A stretch of DNA of 64,000 nucleotides from Dyella silvae (GTDB taxonomy: Bacteria > Pseudomonadota > Gammaproteobacteria > Xanthomonadales > Rhodanobacteraceae): contig NZ_JAPJBQ010000002.1 of assembly GCF_026421305.1 (NCBI RefSeq), forward strand, positions 62,001-126,000, in the 5' to 3' direction. Each line of letters opens with the position of its first letter. Position 1 is the stretch's first letter. The notes under the pieces were generated by a model, which saw only the letters and a program-made list of their open reading frames with translations, did not search any database and was not told where the DNA came from. Made by a program: the position numbers and the translations under genes. Positions 19,168 through 28,399 of this stretch are shown here, in pieces.

Positions 19168-20362
19168 GCATATGACCGTACTTCCTGAGTCGACGCCATC
19201 GCCGCAACGCCTGCGCCTGGCCGCTGTCATCGCCGCCGTGGTGCTTGGCTCCGTTGTTGTGGCAGGCATTGCCATCCGCGTTGCCGAGGCGCGCAGCCTG
19301 CGTCAATGGACCGATGAGCAGGCCATTCCCACGGTCGTCATTTCCGAGCCGGAGTCTGCCAACGGCAAGGCACCGCTGGAGTTGCCCGCCCAGTTGGACG
19401 CATTCACCAATGCGCCGATTTACGCACGCACCAGCGGATATCTGAAGTCGTGGGAGAAAGACATCGGCGCGCCGGTAAAGGCAGGCGATCTGCTCGCCGT
19501 GATCGACACCCCGGATCTCGATCAGCAGCTGCTGCAGGCGCAGGCCGATCTCGCCAGCGCCAGGGCCAATGCGGCGCTGGCAGCGACCACAGCCAAGCGC
19601 TGGCAGGTGTTGCATCAGACGGATCCCGATTCGGTGTCCCAACAGTCGGTGGATCAGTACAACGGCGACTACGCGGCCAAACAGGCCCAGGCCAACGCCG
19701 CGCAAGCGAATGTGCAGCGCCTGATGGCACTGAAGTCGTACGCACGTATCGTGGCGCCGTTCGACGGCCGCGTGACGGCGCGTAACACCGACGTAGGCGC
19801 GCTCGTTACGGCCGACAGCAACGGGGTGGGTGCGCCGATGTTCGCCGTGTCCGACACCAGCAAACTGCGTGCTTACGTGCGCGTGCCGCAGGTGTACGCG
19901 CCGAGTATCCATCGTGGCGACACGGCCACACTGACGGTGCCGGAGTATCCGGGCAAGACCTTCACGGCCAAGGTGGAAGCGGATGCGCGTGCCATTTCGC
20001 CAACGTCTGGCACGACGCTGGTACAGCTGATTGTCGACAACCCCGACGGCCGTCTGTTGCCGAGCAGCTATGCCAGCATCAGCTTCAGCATCGCATCGGA
20101 TACGCTGGGCATGCGCGTTCCGGCGGAAGCACTGATCTTTGACGACAAGGGGCTGCATGTCGCCACGCTGGACGCCGGCGATCGCGTGCATTTCAAAACC
20201 GTCACCATTCGCCGCGATTACGGCAAGTCGATCGAACTCGGCTCGGGTTTGGCGCCGACTGACCGCGTCATCATCAATCCACCCGATGGCCTCGCCAATG
20301 GCGATGAAGTGCGCATCGCGAAGAACCCGCAGCCGGCGGGGAAGCCCCATGACAAAGCTTGA
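19160..20362 (+). CDS. RND efflux periplasmic adaptor (membrane fusion protein)
   Basis: A 400-residue HlyD/AcrA-type adaptor. A membrane anchor lies near residues 14-36. The lipoyl half-motifs are near 85-110 (KAGDLLAVIDTPDLDQQL) and after the coiled-coil hairpin (IVAPFDGRVTARNTDVGALV). An alanine/glutamine-rich coiled coil sits between them, and beta-barrel and membrane-proximal domains follow. ATG 19160 has a GGAGA site and overlaps the pump stop by 8 bases. Its TGA stop shares its last base with the first base of the inserted palindromic element; before that insertion the stop was probably TAG. Confidence 0.93.
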   Translation: MSEHMTVLPESTPSPQRLRLAAVIAAVVLGSVVVAGIAIRVAEARSLRQWTDEQAIPTVVISEPESANGKAPLELPAQLDAFTNAPIYARTSGYLKSWEKDIGAPVKAGDLLAVIDTPDLDQQLLQAQADLASARANAALAATTAKRWQVLHQTDPDSVSQQSVDQYNGDYAAKQAQANAAQANVQRLMALKSYARIVAPFDGRVTARNTDVGALVTADSNGVGAPMFAVSDTSKLRAYVRVPQVYAPSIHRGDTATLTVPEYPGKTFTAKVEADARAISPTSGTTLVQLIVDNPDGRLLPSSYASISFSIASDTLGMRVPAEALIFDDKGLHVATLDAGDRVHFKTVTIRRDYGKSIELGSGLAPTDRVIINPPDGLANGDEVRIAKNPQPAGKPHDKA

Positions 20363-22079
20363 GAGCCCGCTTGTGACCTCCCCGTGGCCCGCGCCGGGAT
20401 CTATTTGCCCGCCAGACAAGGACAGAGTGAGGGAGTGTATGTCGATACACGACCGAGCGATGACGCAGGCTGGCGGGCAAATAGACCCGGCCCGAAGGGT
20501 TGAGCTGGTGTGGCCGCCAGGAAGCGGCGCGCGGCTCGACCTGACAGCCAGTCAGGTGCTTCGCCACGCACCACTCCCTGGCAGCCACACCAACTCAACG
20601 CGGGCTACGGGGAGGTTACAAGCGGGCTCTAGAAGCCTCGCTGCGGTTATTGCGGCCACGCTGTTGGGTGCCTGCTCGTTGGCGCCTGCGTACAAGCCGC
20701 CGGAAGCGCCGGTGGCTGAGCACTATCAGCCCGCGGGCCCATGGACCACCGCGCAGCCGTCCGACCAGTTGCCGCGCGAGGGGTGGTGGAAGCTGTATGG
20801 CGATGAGCGTCTGAATGGGCTCGAGCAACAACTGATCGAGCACAACGCGGATCTTGCCGCCGCATTCGCCAGCTACGAGCAATCGCGTGACTATCTCGCG
20901 CAGGTGCGTGCTGACCTGTTTCCCCAGGTAACAGCCGGTGTAGGCGCACAACGCAATCGTCAATCGTTGAATGCTCCGCTGCACGGTGCAACGTCGCCTG
21001 AGTACTACAACTTGTATTCGGTCACCGGGCAGGCGTCGTACGAAGTGGATCTGTGGGGCCGCGTGCACGACAACGTGGCGGCAGGCCGCGCTTCCATGCA
21101 GGCCTCTGCTGCGGATCTGGCATCGGTGCAGCTGAGCCTGGAAGCTTCGCTGGCAGACAGCTACCTGCAACTGCTGGGTGTGGACCGTCAGATCGACCTG
21201 TTGCAGAAGACGGTGGATGCCTACCAGCGCGCGCTGCAGCTGACCAAGACCTTGCACGAAGGCGGTGCGGTGTCGGGCCTGGATGTGGATCGTGCGCAGA
21301 CCCAGTTGTCTGCCACGCGTTCCCAGTTGTCGCAGACCAAGGCACAACGCGATCTGCTGCTGCACGCCATCGCGGTACTCGTCGGCCAGCCCGCTTCCAG
21401 CTTCACGCTGGATCCCAGGATCGATCTGCCGAATTTGCCGGTGATCCCAGTGGGGCTGCCGTCGACCTTGCTGGAGCGCCGCCCCGACATCGCAGCAGCG
21501 GAACGCCGCACAGCGGAAGCCAATGCGCAGATCGGTGTTGCACGCGCGGCGTTCTTTCCGTCGCTCACGCTCAGTGCCGGCGGTGGCTTCGCCAGCGGCA
21601 AGTGGGGCAACCTGCTGACCGCGCCGAGTGAAGTGTGGGCGCTGGGGCCGAGCCTGTTGATGAGTGTGTTCGACGGCGGTCGTCGCCGTGCGGAAGTGGC
21701 GTCGGCGCATGCGGCATTCGACGAGGCCAGCGCGCGTTACCGTGGCACGGTGCTCACGGCGTTCCAGCAGGTGGAGGATAACCAGTCGTTGCTCAGCAAC
21801 TACGGCAATGCGCTGGTGGATCAACAGGACGCCACCACGGCGTCGGATCGCACGCTCAGGTTGGCGCTGGCGCTGTACAAGCAGGGTGCTAACAGCTATC
21901 TCGATGTGGTGACGGCGCAGGTGGATGCGCTGAATGCGCATCTGGGTTTGTTGTCGTTGCAGACCAATCAGCTGCGGGCGAGTGTGCAGCTGGTGCGGGC
22001 GTTGGGTGGTGGTTGGCAGGCTGAAGATATTTCAGCGCAGCACTTGGCAGAGGATGCCAAGGCGCATGGCATGAAGTGA
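20349..22079 (+). CDS. Outer-membrane efflux lipoprotein (NodT/OprM type), N-terminus displaced by an insertion
   Basis: A trimeric TolC-like channel of the NodT/OprM lipoprotein type. Seen: lipobox LLGAC followed by SLAPAYKPP, the family start WWKLYGDERLNGLEQQL, repeated long helices, VGLPSTLLERRPDIAAAER, and C-terminal SYLDVVTAQVDALNA. Read from ATG 20349 (overlapping the adaptor stop) the protein has 576 residues and the lipid-attachment Cys is residue 109, far too late. About 90 codons are encoded by the palindromic element. Removing the element plus one TA gives MTKLRSLAAVIAATLLGAC with Cys19, a normal signal. Present translation might begin at GTG 20556 inside the element. The gene could be impaired or use an extended signal peptide. 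Confidence 0.88.
   Translation: MTKLESPLVTSPWPAPGSICPPDKDRVRECMSIHDRAMTQAGGQIDPARRVELVWPPGSGARLDLTASQVLRHAPLPGSHTNSTRATGRLQAGSRSLAAVIAATLLGACSLAPAYKPPEAPVAEHYQPAGPWTTAQPSDQLPREGWWKLYGDERLNGLEQQLIEHNADLAAAFASYEQSRDYLAQVRADLFPQVTAGVGAQRNRQSLNAPLHGATSPEYYNLYSVTGQASYEVDLWGRVHDNVAAGRASMQASAADLASVQLSLEASLADSYLQLLGVDRQIDLLQKTVDAYQRALQLTKTLHEGGAVSGLDVDRAQTQLSATRSQLSQTKAQRDLLLHAIAVLVGQPASSFTLDPRIDLPNLPVIPVGLPSTLLERRPDIAAAERRTAEANAQIGVARAAFFPSLTLSAGGGFASGKWGNLLTAPSEVWALGPSLLMSVFDGGRRRAEVASAHAAFDEASARYRGTVLTAFQQVEDNQSLLSNYGNALVDQQDATTASDRTLRLALALYKQGANSYLDVVTAQVDALNAHLGLLSLQTNQLRASVQLVRALGGGWQAEDISAQHLAEDAKAHGMK
20362..20629. mobile_element. Nested-palindrome element, copy 1 (MITE-like)
   Basis: A 268-bp element. 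Outer stem of 32 bp: 20362-20393 with 20599-20630 (30/32 paired, the other two G-T), beginning AGAGCC. Hairpin A: arms 20394-20415 and 20470-20490 around a 54-nt loop, which contains GTGTAT-GTCG-ATACAC (20435-20450). CCCGAAGGG linker at 20491-20499. Hairpin B: arms 20499-20521 and 20577-20599, with an inner ACCTGAC/GTCAGGT stem. Flanks: TG on the left (20360-20361) and TA on the right (20630-20631), read as a decayed TA target duplication. A second copy lies at 27662-27927 in the opposite orientation. No coding capacity of its own is evident. Confidence 0.85.
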
Positions 22080-22624
22080 GGAGCGCGCGACGCGCTTTTC
22101 GCTTTTTGCTTCTCTCCCTCTCCCCTTCGGGGAGAGGGTTGGGGTGAGGGGTGGGTGCTCGCGGCGCGGTTGAATCCCCTCACCGTCATCCCAGCGAAAG
22201 CTGGGATCCAGTGACTTTGGCTCTTACACGGTTGTCGCGCTACTGCGATCTGGCTCGCCTGCGGCGGGCTTCCGACCTCCTGCCGGAGGCCGGGTCACTT
22301 TTCTTTGCTTGCCCAAAGAAAAGTAGCCAAAAGAAACGGCACCCCGGATGAGGCGCCTTCCGGGCCTTCGGCCCTCCAGGTGCGCGGTCGGGTTACGGGG
22401 TTTGTCGACAGGGCATCCTGCCCTGACGCCAAACTGGCCGGCATCCATGCCGGCCACCCTTCGGGCTGTTCCTCCACCCGCCCGCCGCCTCACACGGGGA
22501 CCCGGAAGATCAAAAGCGCAAAGCCGACGGCTCGTGCAGCTGCGCTGCACATCGCACCACTAAGGCTCGATGTTCCTGCGTTCATGCAGAAGAGTCCTGC
22601 TGTTACGCGGCGAGTTCTCCACAC

Positions 22625-22680
22625 CGGTCGGGAAGCGTAGCGTCCTCTTTACCTTGCCTCAGCGGTCGGGAAGCGTAGCG
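22625..22680. repeat. 18-bp direct repeat, two copies
   Basis: CGGTCGGGAAGCGTAGCG occurs at 22625-22642 and again at 22663-22680, 38 bases apart, inside the repeat block. Confidence 0.9.
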
Positions 22681-23109
22681 ATACCTGCTTTAAGCCCTCT
22701 CCGCGATGGCGCGTTGCGAAGCGCCTGGAAGTACCCGCTGTGTGGCGGCGGAGGTTGCCAAGCAACAACGCGCCTCGCGCGTTCGGGCTTATCCCTGCGC
22801 AATGCTGCCAGCTCTTCAGGCCATTTTCTTTGGGTTACTTTTCTTTTGGGCCAGCAAAAGAAAAGTGACTCGGCCTCCGGCAGGAGGTCGAAACGCCCGC
22901 CGCGTAGGCGGCCAGATCGCGGGATCGTGGCAACCGAAGGCCAGGAGCAAAGTCACTGGATGACCAGCCTTCGGCTGTTATGGGGCTCTTCCCGCCTTCG
23001 CGGGGATGACGGTGAGGAAAAACTGACGTTACCGCGAGCACCCACCCCTCACCCCAACCCTCTCCCCGGAGGGGAGAGGGAGTAGAACGGAGACGTGGCC
23101 GTGCTGAGA

Positions 23110-23129
23110 GGCCGCTTTCGCAAGCGGCC
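23110..23129 (-). terminator. Hairpin after transaldolase gene
   Basis: An 8-bp perfect stem (23110-23117 / 23122-23129) with a TCGC/GCGA loop, 10 bases beyond the stop of the leftward transaldolase gene. T-rich tail is weak on the minus strand. Confidence 0.6.
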
Positions 23130-23139
23130 AATTTCCCTC

Positions 23140-24093
23140 TTACAACTTTTCCGTCAGCAACTTTTCCAGCTTGCGCTGATCGACCGCAAACTTGCGAATG
23201 CCATCCGCCAACTTGTCGGTAGCCATCGCATCTTCGTTGTGGCCCCAGCGAAATTCCGCTTCGGTGATCGGCGTCGGCTTGGCCTTCGTAGCACCGCTAT
23301 CGTTGAGCACTCGCGGCAGCGGCGAGCTGTCCTGATCCAGCTTTTCAAGCAGATCGGGGCTGATCGTGAGACGGTCGCAGCCGGCAAGGGCCTGGATCTG
23401 GCCGATGTTGCGGAAGCTGGCGCCCATGACCACGGTCGGAAAACCGTGCTCTTTGTACCAGGCATAGATGCGGCGCACCGACTGCACGCCCGGGTCGTCG
23501 TCCGGCGCGTAAGTCTTGGTGGACGTGTTGGCGACGTACCAGTCCATGATGCGGCCGACGAACGGCGAGATCAGAAACACGCCGGCTTCGGCGCACGCCA
23601 CCGCCTGCTCGAAGGAGAAGAGCAGGGTGAGGTTGCAGTTGATGCCGCGCTTTTCCAGCTGCTCTGCAGCGCGAATGCCTTCCCACGTCGAAGCGAGCTT
23701 GATCAGGATGCGGTCGCGCTTCACGCCACCGTCTTCGTACAGTTGCACGAGACGCTCGGCCTTGGCGATGGAGGCGTTCACGTCGAACGACAGGCGCGCA
23801 TCCACTTCGGTAGATACGCGGCCCGGCACCAGTTCGACGATCTTGCGGCCCACGGCAACGGCGAGGTGGTCGCTGGCATCCACCAGCTGCTGCTCTCGCG
23901 AGTTGCTCTTGCTCTTGGCCCATGCGACGGAATGTTCGATCACCGGCGCGAAGGTCGGATTCTCGATGGCCTTCAGCAACAGCGACGGGTTGGTGGTGGC
24001 GTCGACCGGGCGCCAGCGGGCGATGGCTTCGATGTCGCCCGTATCGGCGACCACGGTGGTGTACTGGCGCAGCTGTTCGAGTTGAGAAGACAC
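23140..24093 (-). CDS. tal: Transaldolase
   Basis: A 317-residue enzyme of the non-oxidative pentose phosphate pathway that moves a dihydroxyacetone unit from sedoheptulose 7-phosphate to glyceraldehyde 3-phosphate. The TalB-type TIM barrel is complete. [10 protein letters not shown] is near residue 31, the Schiff-base Lys sits in [11 protein letters not shown] (near 131), and [19 protein letters not shown] and ISPFVGRI follow. Start is GTG with only a weak ribosome site. It sits 35 bases downstream of the NDH-2 gene on the same strand and may be cotranscribed. Confidence 0.97.
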   Translation of the reverse strand: MSSQLEQLRQYTTVVADTGDIEAIARWRPVDATTNPSLLLKAIENPTFAPVIEHSVAWAKSKSNSREQQLVDASDHLAVAVGRKIVELVPGRVSTEVDARLSFDVNASIAKAERLVQLYEDGGVKRDRILIKLASTWEGIRAAEQLEKRGINCNLTLLFSFEQAVACAEAGVFLISPFVGRIMDWYVANTSTKTYAPDDDPGVQSVRRIYAWYKEHGFPTVVMGASFRNIGQIQALAGCDRLTISPDLLEKLDQDSSPLPRVLNDSGATKAKPTPITEAEFRWGHNEDAMATDKLADGIRKFAVDQRKLEKLLTEKL

Positions 24094-24128
24094 AGGCGTA
24101 TCCGGGCAAAGAAAGGGCTGATTTTAAG

Positions 24129-25436
24129 CTATTGCTCGCCGGGCGAGGGTGGGCCTCGGCGGGCGGGTTCATCGGTGCCAGTGACGATGCGGGCATGGCG
24201 TGCATAGGTCCAATACGCCCAGGCCCAGTCCAGCATCACCACCAGACGGTTGCGGAAGCCGATCAGGAAGGCGATGTGCGCGATCAGCCAGACCCACCAG
24301 GCGAGCAGGCCGGAGAGTTTCAGACGGCCGAACTGGGCCACGGCCGCCATGCGCCCGATCGTGGCCAGCGTGCCGTCGTCGCGATAGCGGAAGGGCGGCG
24401 GGGCGGCGCGGCCTTGCCAGCGAGCCTCAAGGGTCGCGGCGACGTAGCGGCCCATCTGCTTGGCGGCAGGCGCGACGCCCGGCACGGGTCTGCCATCGGC
24501 CTGCGTCACGCTGGCGAGGTCGCCGATCACGAAGACCTCGGGGTGCCCCGGCAGGCTGAGATCCGGTTCGACCTGTACGCGTCCGGCACGATCCACCGGC
24601 GCGTCGAGGCTGCGGCCGAGCGGTGAGGCGGCGACGCCGGCAGCCCATAGCACGGTGTGCGCAGGGTAGGGTGTCTCGCCGAGCATGACGCCATCGCGAT
24701 CGATGGCAGTGACGGCAGTGCCCGTACGTACTTCGACACCGAGTTTGTCCAGCTGCCGGCGCGCCTTTTCGGAAAGCTCCGGCGCGAACGCCGGCAGAAG
24801 GCGTGGCCCCGCTTCCACCAGGAGCACGTTGGCCTTGCGCGGATCGGCGCGGCGAAATTCGCGGGGCAGCGTGTGGCGCGCGATTTCGGCCAGTGTGCCC
24901 GCGAGCTCGACGCCGGTGGCGCCACCGCCGACGATCACGAAATTGAGCCATGCTTGCCGCCGGGCGGGATCGTCTTCACGTTCGGCATGTTCGAAGGCGA
25001 GGAGCACGCGGCGCCGGATGGTGAAAGCGTCGTCCAGCGTCTTGAGCCCCGGCGCGTAGCTCGCCCAGTCGTCATGACCGAAATAGGCGTGCGTGGCGCC
25101 GGTGGCGACGATCAGTACGTCGTACTTGAGTTCACCATTCGCAAGCGTGACGCGTCGCTGCGCAACGTCGATGCTCGTTGCTTCATCCAGCAACACGGTG
25201 GCGTTGGCTTGCCCGCGGAGGATCTGCCGCAACGGCGCCGCAATCGAGGGCGCCGATAATCCGGCGGTAGCGACCTGGTAGAGCAGCGGCTGGAACAAGT
25301 GATGGTTGCGCCGGTCGATCAGCGTGATGCGGGCGTTGCTGTGGGCCAACCCGCGTGCCACGGCGAGACCGCCGAAGCCGCCGCCGAGAATCACGACATG
25401 AGGATGTTGATCGGGAGCGAGTGCGCTGTCTTCCAT
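24129..25436 (-). CDS. ndh: Type II NADH dehydrogenase (NDH-2)
   Basis: A 435-residue monotopic flavoprotein that passes electrons from NADH to quinone without pumping protons. FAD-binding Rossmann motif VILGGGFGGLAVARGL is near residues 14-29, the second nucleotide motif VIVGGGATGVELAGTL near 166, and FVIGDLA near 300. The QVATAGLSAPSIAAPLR region is typical of NDH-2. The C-terminal ~80 residues include a hydrophobic amphipathic stretch (LLAWWVWLIAHIAFLIGFRNR) for membrane attachment. AGAGG precedes the ATG. The tal gene follows closely. Confidence 0.92.
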   Translation of the reverse strand: MEDSALAPDQHPHVVILGGGFGGLAVARGLAHSNARITLIDRRNHHLFQPLLYQVATAGLSAPSIAAPLRQILRGQANATVLLDEATSIDVAQRRVTLANGELKYDVLIVATGATHAYFGHDDWASYAPGLKTLDDAFTIRRRVLLAFEHAEREDDPARRQAWLNFVIVGGGATGVELAGTLAEIARHTLPREFRRADPRKANVLLVEAGPRLLPAFAPELSEKARRQLDKLGVEVRTGTAVTAIDRDGVMLGETPYPAHTVLWAAGVAASPLGRSLDAPVDRAGRVQVEPDLSLPGHPEVFVIGDLASVTQADGRPVPGVAPAAKQMGRYVAATLEARWQGRAAPPPFRYRDDGTLATIGRMAAVAQFGRLKLSGLLAWWVWLIAHIAFLIGFRNRLVVMLDWAWAYWTYARHARIVTGTDEPARRGPPSPGEQ

Positions 25437-25489
25437 GGAAAGCCTCTGCGAAGTGAAAAATCGTTAGAGGTCGCACCGTCGTTCCGTCG

Positions 25490-27658
<2,169 letters not shown>

Positions 27659-27661
27659 GTA

Positions 27662-27927
27662 AGAGCCTGTCCTTATGGTCCAACGATGCCGCGTTGCTCA
27701 GCAGTGGCCGCCAGGCGGTAGACCGTGGCGCCGCCCATGCTGGTGGCATGGGCAAGCCGCGGGCTGCCGTCTGGCGGCCACTGCTGAGCAACCCGAAGGG
27801 CCGGGCCTGTTTGCCCGCATGGCGGCGTCATCGCTCGGTCGTGTATCGACATACACTCCCTCTCTCTTCCTTGCCCTGCGAGCAAACAGCTCCCGGCGCG
27901 GCGTCGTTGGACCATAAGGACAGGCTC
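27662..27927. mobile_element. Nested-palindrome element, copy 2 (MITE-like), inverted
   Basis: Same architecture as copy 1, reversed. Outer stem of 32 bp: 27662-27693 with 27897-27928 (31/32), beginning AGAGCC. Hairpin B: a perfect 21-bp stem 27694-27714 / 27771-27791 with an inner GCCCATGC/GCATGGGC stem. CCCGAAGGG linker at 27792-27800. Hairpin A: arms 27801-27819 / 27877-27896. Its loop carries, on the minus strand, the same 36-nt core as copy 1 (27825-27860 versus 20431-20466). TA dinucleotides flank it (27660-27661 and 27928-27929). The outer arms match copy 1 at only about half of the positions. Confidence 0.85.
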
Positions 27928-28094
27928 TATACCTCTTGGCGGCGAAGTGTAACTGGCCTGTTCCACTTCGCCAGCCGGACGCTCCGCCGGAGCCCGGCGG
28001 GGTGGAATGGCCTCACAGCGACGGCTTGCGATCGCTTGTTGCCCCCGCCTCGAAGAATCGGACCTAAGTGACTAACGGCAGGGGGCTTTTGCCG

Positions 28095-28117
28095 TTATCC
28101 ACAGCACCTGTGGATAA
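28095..28117. promoter_or_regulatory. Inverted pair of perfect DnaA boxes
   Basis: TTATCCACA on the plus strand (28095-28103) and the same 9-mer on the minus strand (28109-28117), together a 10-bp palindrome with a 3-nt loop. A degenerate third copy (TGTGGATGT) follows at 28121-28129. Could be a DnaA-binding regulatory or titration site, or simply a stable hairpin. Confidence 0.55.
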
Positions 28118-28362
28118 GTCTGTGGATGTTCCGTTGAGGGAGCCCCCAAAAGCGCATGAATACGGCGTTCAGTACGCGCTGTTCAAGTTTTAGCCACGAA
28201 GAAATGTGCTTTAAATTCAGTGACTTAAATTTATTGCCCGGTTGGCATTCATACAACTGCCATAGGCATGCGACTTGCCTTGACAGCCATGTGACGCTGT
28301 GTAAAACCCCGCTGCGACCCTTGGCGGAGGCCGCGCGAACCGGCGCGGCTGTGCGGTTTGTG

Positions 28363-28378
28363 TGTGATTTGCATCACA
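28363..28378. promoter_or_regulatory. CRP/Clp-type palindrome
   Basis: TGTGA-TTTGCA-TCACA matches the CRP half-site consensus exactly with the standard 6-bp spacing. It lies 22 bases beyond the stop of the leftward DUF3667 gene and about 700 bases upstream of priA, so no obvious target gene is adjacent. Confidence 0.5.
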
Positions 28379-28399
28379 AAATAGTGTCAGGTCTGTCCG

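Larger units (their letters stand above)
22080..23139. repeat. Gene-free repeat block with long imperfect inverted repeat
   Basis: About 1060 bases without a credible gene. A left arm (22114-22340) and a right arm (22829-23082) are inverted copies of each other. The outer 51 bp (22114-22164 versus 23032-23082) are REP-like: a stem of CCCTCTCCCC/GGGGAGAGGG followed by TTGGGGTGAGGGGTGGGTGC. Inside lie GTCATCCCAGCGAAAGCTGG-type repeats, then matching stretches with CCTCCTGCCGGAGGC and the CACTTTTCTTTGC / AAAGAAAAGT motif. The ~490-bp centre contains the direct repeat at 22625. These motifs are of the dispersed intergenic kind common in Proteobacteria. Confidence 0.8.
27930..28399. other. Gene-free island between priA and the DUF3667 gene
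   Basis: About 470 bases. It includes the paired DnaA boxes at 28095-28117, an overlapping alternative hairpin TAACGGCA/TGCCGTTA (28073-28080 / 28090-28097), and an outer pairing GGGGGCT/AGCCCCC (28081-28087 / 28141-28147). There is also a relatively AT-rich stretch at about 28185-28250 and a CRP-like site at 28363. The 84-residue open frame at 28156-28410 has no ribosome site and unusual composition, so I do not call it a gene. Confidence 0.55.

Noticed and set aside
20362-20630. Interpretation of the nested palindromes as integron attC sites or a CRISPR array
   Set aside because: There are no integrase core sites, no cassette genes and no regularly spaced repeats. The size and three-stem plan do not fit either.
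22570-23085. 171-residue open frame in the repeat block
   Set aside because: Made entirely of dispersed repeat sequence. No ribosome site, and the frame crosses inverted repeats.
28095-28129. Chromosomal replication origin
   Set aside because: Only two perfect DnaA boxes, and none of dnaA, dnaN, gyrB or rpmH is in the window. Treated as a possible DnaA-linked site only.
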